64,000 nt of DNA. Origin: Billgrantia kenyensis. Lineage in GTDB: Bacteria; Pseudomonadota; Gammaproteobacteria; Pseudomonadales; Halomonadaceae. Location: positions 310,001-374,000 of the forward strand of contig NZ_JACEFT010000001.1 of NCBI RefSeq assembly GCF_013697085.1, written 5' to 3'. The notes beneath the pieces are model-generated. The model was not told the origin of the DNA. It searched no databases and saw nothing but the letters and a program-made list of their open reading frames with translations. Shown one piece after another: positions 62,859 to 64,000 of the stretch (positions are counted from its first letter, which is position 1; each line of letters starts with the position of its first letter). The position numbers and the translations under genes are program-made.

Positions 62859-63869
62859 TCAGTGGTAGCCCTCGCCGGCACGCACCTTGCCGCGAAAGAC
62901 CCAGTAGGACCAGAAGGTATAGCCCAGCACGAAAGGCAGCACGAACAGCACGCCGAGCAGCAGGAAGAGCTGCGACTCCGGTGCTGAGGCGGCGTCCCAG
63001 ATGGTGTAGTTGGGCGGCACCAGCCAGGGCCACTTGCTCACCACCAGCCCAAGGTAGGTGAAGAAGAACATACCCAGCGTGGCCATGAACGGCAGCAGTT
63101 CGCGCTGGCGCCGCACCGCCCAGTACACCCCATACATGCACAGCAGCGTCAGCGCCGGCAGGATCCAGATCACCTGCAGGTGGCCGAACCAGCGGTCCCA
63201 CACCACCTCGTTGACCAGCGGGGTCCAGATGCTGATGATGCCGAAGATCACCAGCACCGCCGCCAGCAGCGGCGGCGTGAGCTTGTAGGCCCAGGCCTGG
63301 ATATAGCCTTCCGACTTGAGAATCAGCCAGGTGGTGCCCAGCAGGGCGTAGCCGATCATGATGCCGATGCCGGTGAGCACCGTGAACGGCGTCAGCCAGT
63401 CGAAGGCGCCGCCGACGAAGACCCCGTTCTGGGTCTCGAAGCCCTGGATATAGGTTCCTACCACGGCGCCCTGCGCAAAGGCGGCCACCGCCGAGCCGCC
63501 GCTGAAGGCCAGGTTCCACAGCCGCCGCCCGCGTCGTTCGCGGCGCGACTTGAAGCGCAGCTCGAAGGCCACCCCGCGGAATACCAGCCCGGCCACCATC
63601 AGGAACACGCCGATGTAGAGCGCCGGCAGGAACACCGTATAGACCAGCGGGAAGGCGGCCAAAAATCCCGCCCCGCCCAGCACCAGCCAGGTCTCGTTGC
63701 CGTCCCACACCGGGGCTACCGTGTTCATCATCACATCGCGTGCATCCTCGTCCGGAGCGAACGGAAACAGAATGCCGAGCCCCAGGTCGAAGCCATCCAT
63801 CAGCACGTACATCATGATGCCGAAGCCGATGATGAGCGCCCAGATCAAAGACAGATCGAACATTTCCAT
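62859..63869 (-). CDS. cydB: Cytochrome bd-type quinol oxidase subunit II
   Basis: 336 residues, eight or nine helices. The N-terminus ALIIGFGIMMYVLMDGFDLG and GILFPFAPDEDARDVMMNTV, with VWDGNETWLVLGGAGFLAAF, is that of subunit II of bd oxidases, closer to the CIO (cyanide-insensitive) type than to E. coli CydB. Start ATG 63869 has GGGAGAA upstream. It is three bases after the cydA stop and followed by cydDC, so this is a cydABDC operon. Confidence 0.94.
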   Translation of the reverse strand: MEMFDLSLIWALIIGFGIMMYVLMDGFDLGLGILFPFAPDEDARDVMMNTVAPVWDGNETWLVLGGAGFLAAFPLVYTVFLPALYIGVFLMVAGLVFRGVAFELRFKSRRERRGRRLWNLAFSGGSAVAAFAQGAVVGTYIQGFETQNGVFVGGAFDWLTPFTVLTGIGIMIGYALLGTTWLILKSEGYIQAWAYKLTPPLLAAVLVIFGIISIWTPLVNEVVWDRWFGHLQVIWILPALTLLCMYGVYWAVRRQRELLPFMATLGMFFFTYLGLVVSKWPWLVPPNYTIWDAASAPESQLFLLLGVLFVLPFVLGYTFWSYWVFRGKVRAGEGYH

Positions 63870-63872
63870 GGC

Positions 63873-64000
63873 TCAGTTCTCCCCCTTGGCGGGATTGTCG
63901 TCGAAGGGCGTGTGGGTGGCCGACCAGGGCCGCTTGGGCGTCTCGAAGTCGTCGACCATCTTCTCCTCTTCCTTCGGCTGCATGCCGTAGCGGATCACTC
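63873..64000 (-). CDS. cydA: Cytochrome bd-type quinol oxidase subunit I (partial, C-terminus only)
   Basis: Only the last 42 codons are inside the window. The translation includes VIRYGMQPKEEEKMVDDFET and ends THTPFDDNPAKGEN before the TGA at 63873-63875. The VIRYGM element matches the end of the last helix of subunit I. Position directly before cydB confirms the call; the haem-binding part is outside. Confidence 0.85.
   Translation of the reverse strand, partial: VIRYGMQPKEEEKMVDDFETPKRPWSATHTPFDDNPAKGEN

Overview
This window is high-GC proteobacterial DNA. Gene content and protein style best fit a moderately halophilic gammaproteobacterium of the Halomonas/Halomonadaceae type. That assignment is an inference: no rRNA or other taxonomic marker is present, and I saw no tRNA, rRNA, CRISPR array or complete insertion sequence.

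Layout. (1) 1-2053: end of a tripartite tricarboxylate transporter operon (TctC, then partial TctA). (2) 2145-9254: a sigma-54-dependent activator divergent from a four-gene operon that reads as the arginine transaminase route: guanidinobutyrase, a YjiH-family membrane protein, 2-ketoarginine decarboxylase and aldehyde dehydrogenase. A -24/-12 promoter and three upstream palindromes lie between them. (3) 9317-12709: an acetyltransferase and a complete TRAP transporter. (4) 12794-17099: small genes, a DUF938 methyltransferase, a DUF418 membrane protein, a frameshifted GST gene, a truncated regulator and an intact GST. (5) 17172-26920: the histidine utilisation locus (hutC, hutI, hutG, hutU, hutH) with a second YjiH-family protein, a YuiF-type permease and HutC-like operators. 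(6) 26933-35688: YchJ-like protein, then a P-type ATPase overlapping an Mrp-like antiporter operon that ends in a 965-residue fusion of two antiporter-type subunits. (7) 35706-40995: helicase HrpB, the GAPDH/ArsJ arsenate pair and a toxin-antitoxin remnant. (8) 41032-48264: RutR-like TetR regulator, xdhABC and guanine deaminase. (9) 48272-51028: AT-richer accessory segment with small minus-strand genes, one very good attC site and several degraded ones: an integron cassette cluster without an integrase in view. (10) 51029-59413: histidine phosphatase, GGDEF-EAL protein, purine permease, MsrPQ, di-haem peroxidase, adenine deaminase. (11) 59439-64000: cydC, cydD, cydB and the end of cydA.

How the parts work together. 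The window is dominated by catabolism of nitrogen-rich compounds. Arginine-derived guanidino compounds, histidine and purines each have a dedicated regulator whose probable binding sites can be read. The purine genes (xdhABC, guaD, permease, adenine deaminase) are spread over 17 kb, yet RutR-like boxes occur both before xdhA and before the permease, suggesting one regulon interrupted by the cassette cluster and signalling genes. The two YjiH-family proteins sit one in the arginine module and one in the hut locus, suggesting a transport role linked to amino-acid catabolism. The ATPase/Mrp operon fits ion homeostasis in a saline habitat.

Most unusual items: the ATPase/Mrp operon with its double antiporter subunit lacking one key glutamate, the cassette cluster, the sigma-54-controlled guanidino module, and a two-copy intergenic repeat.
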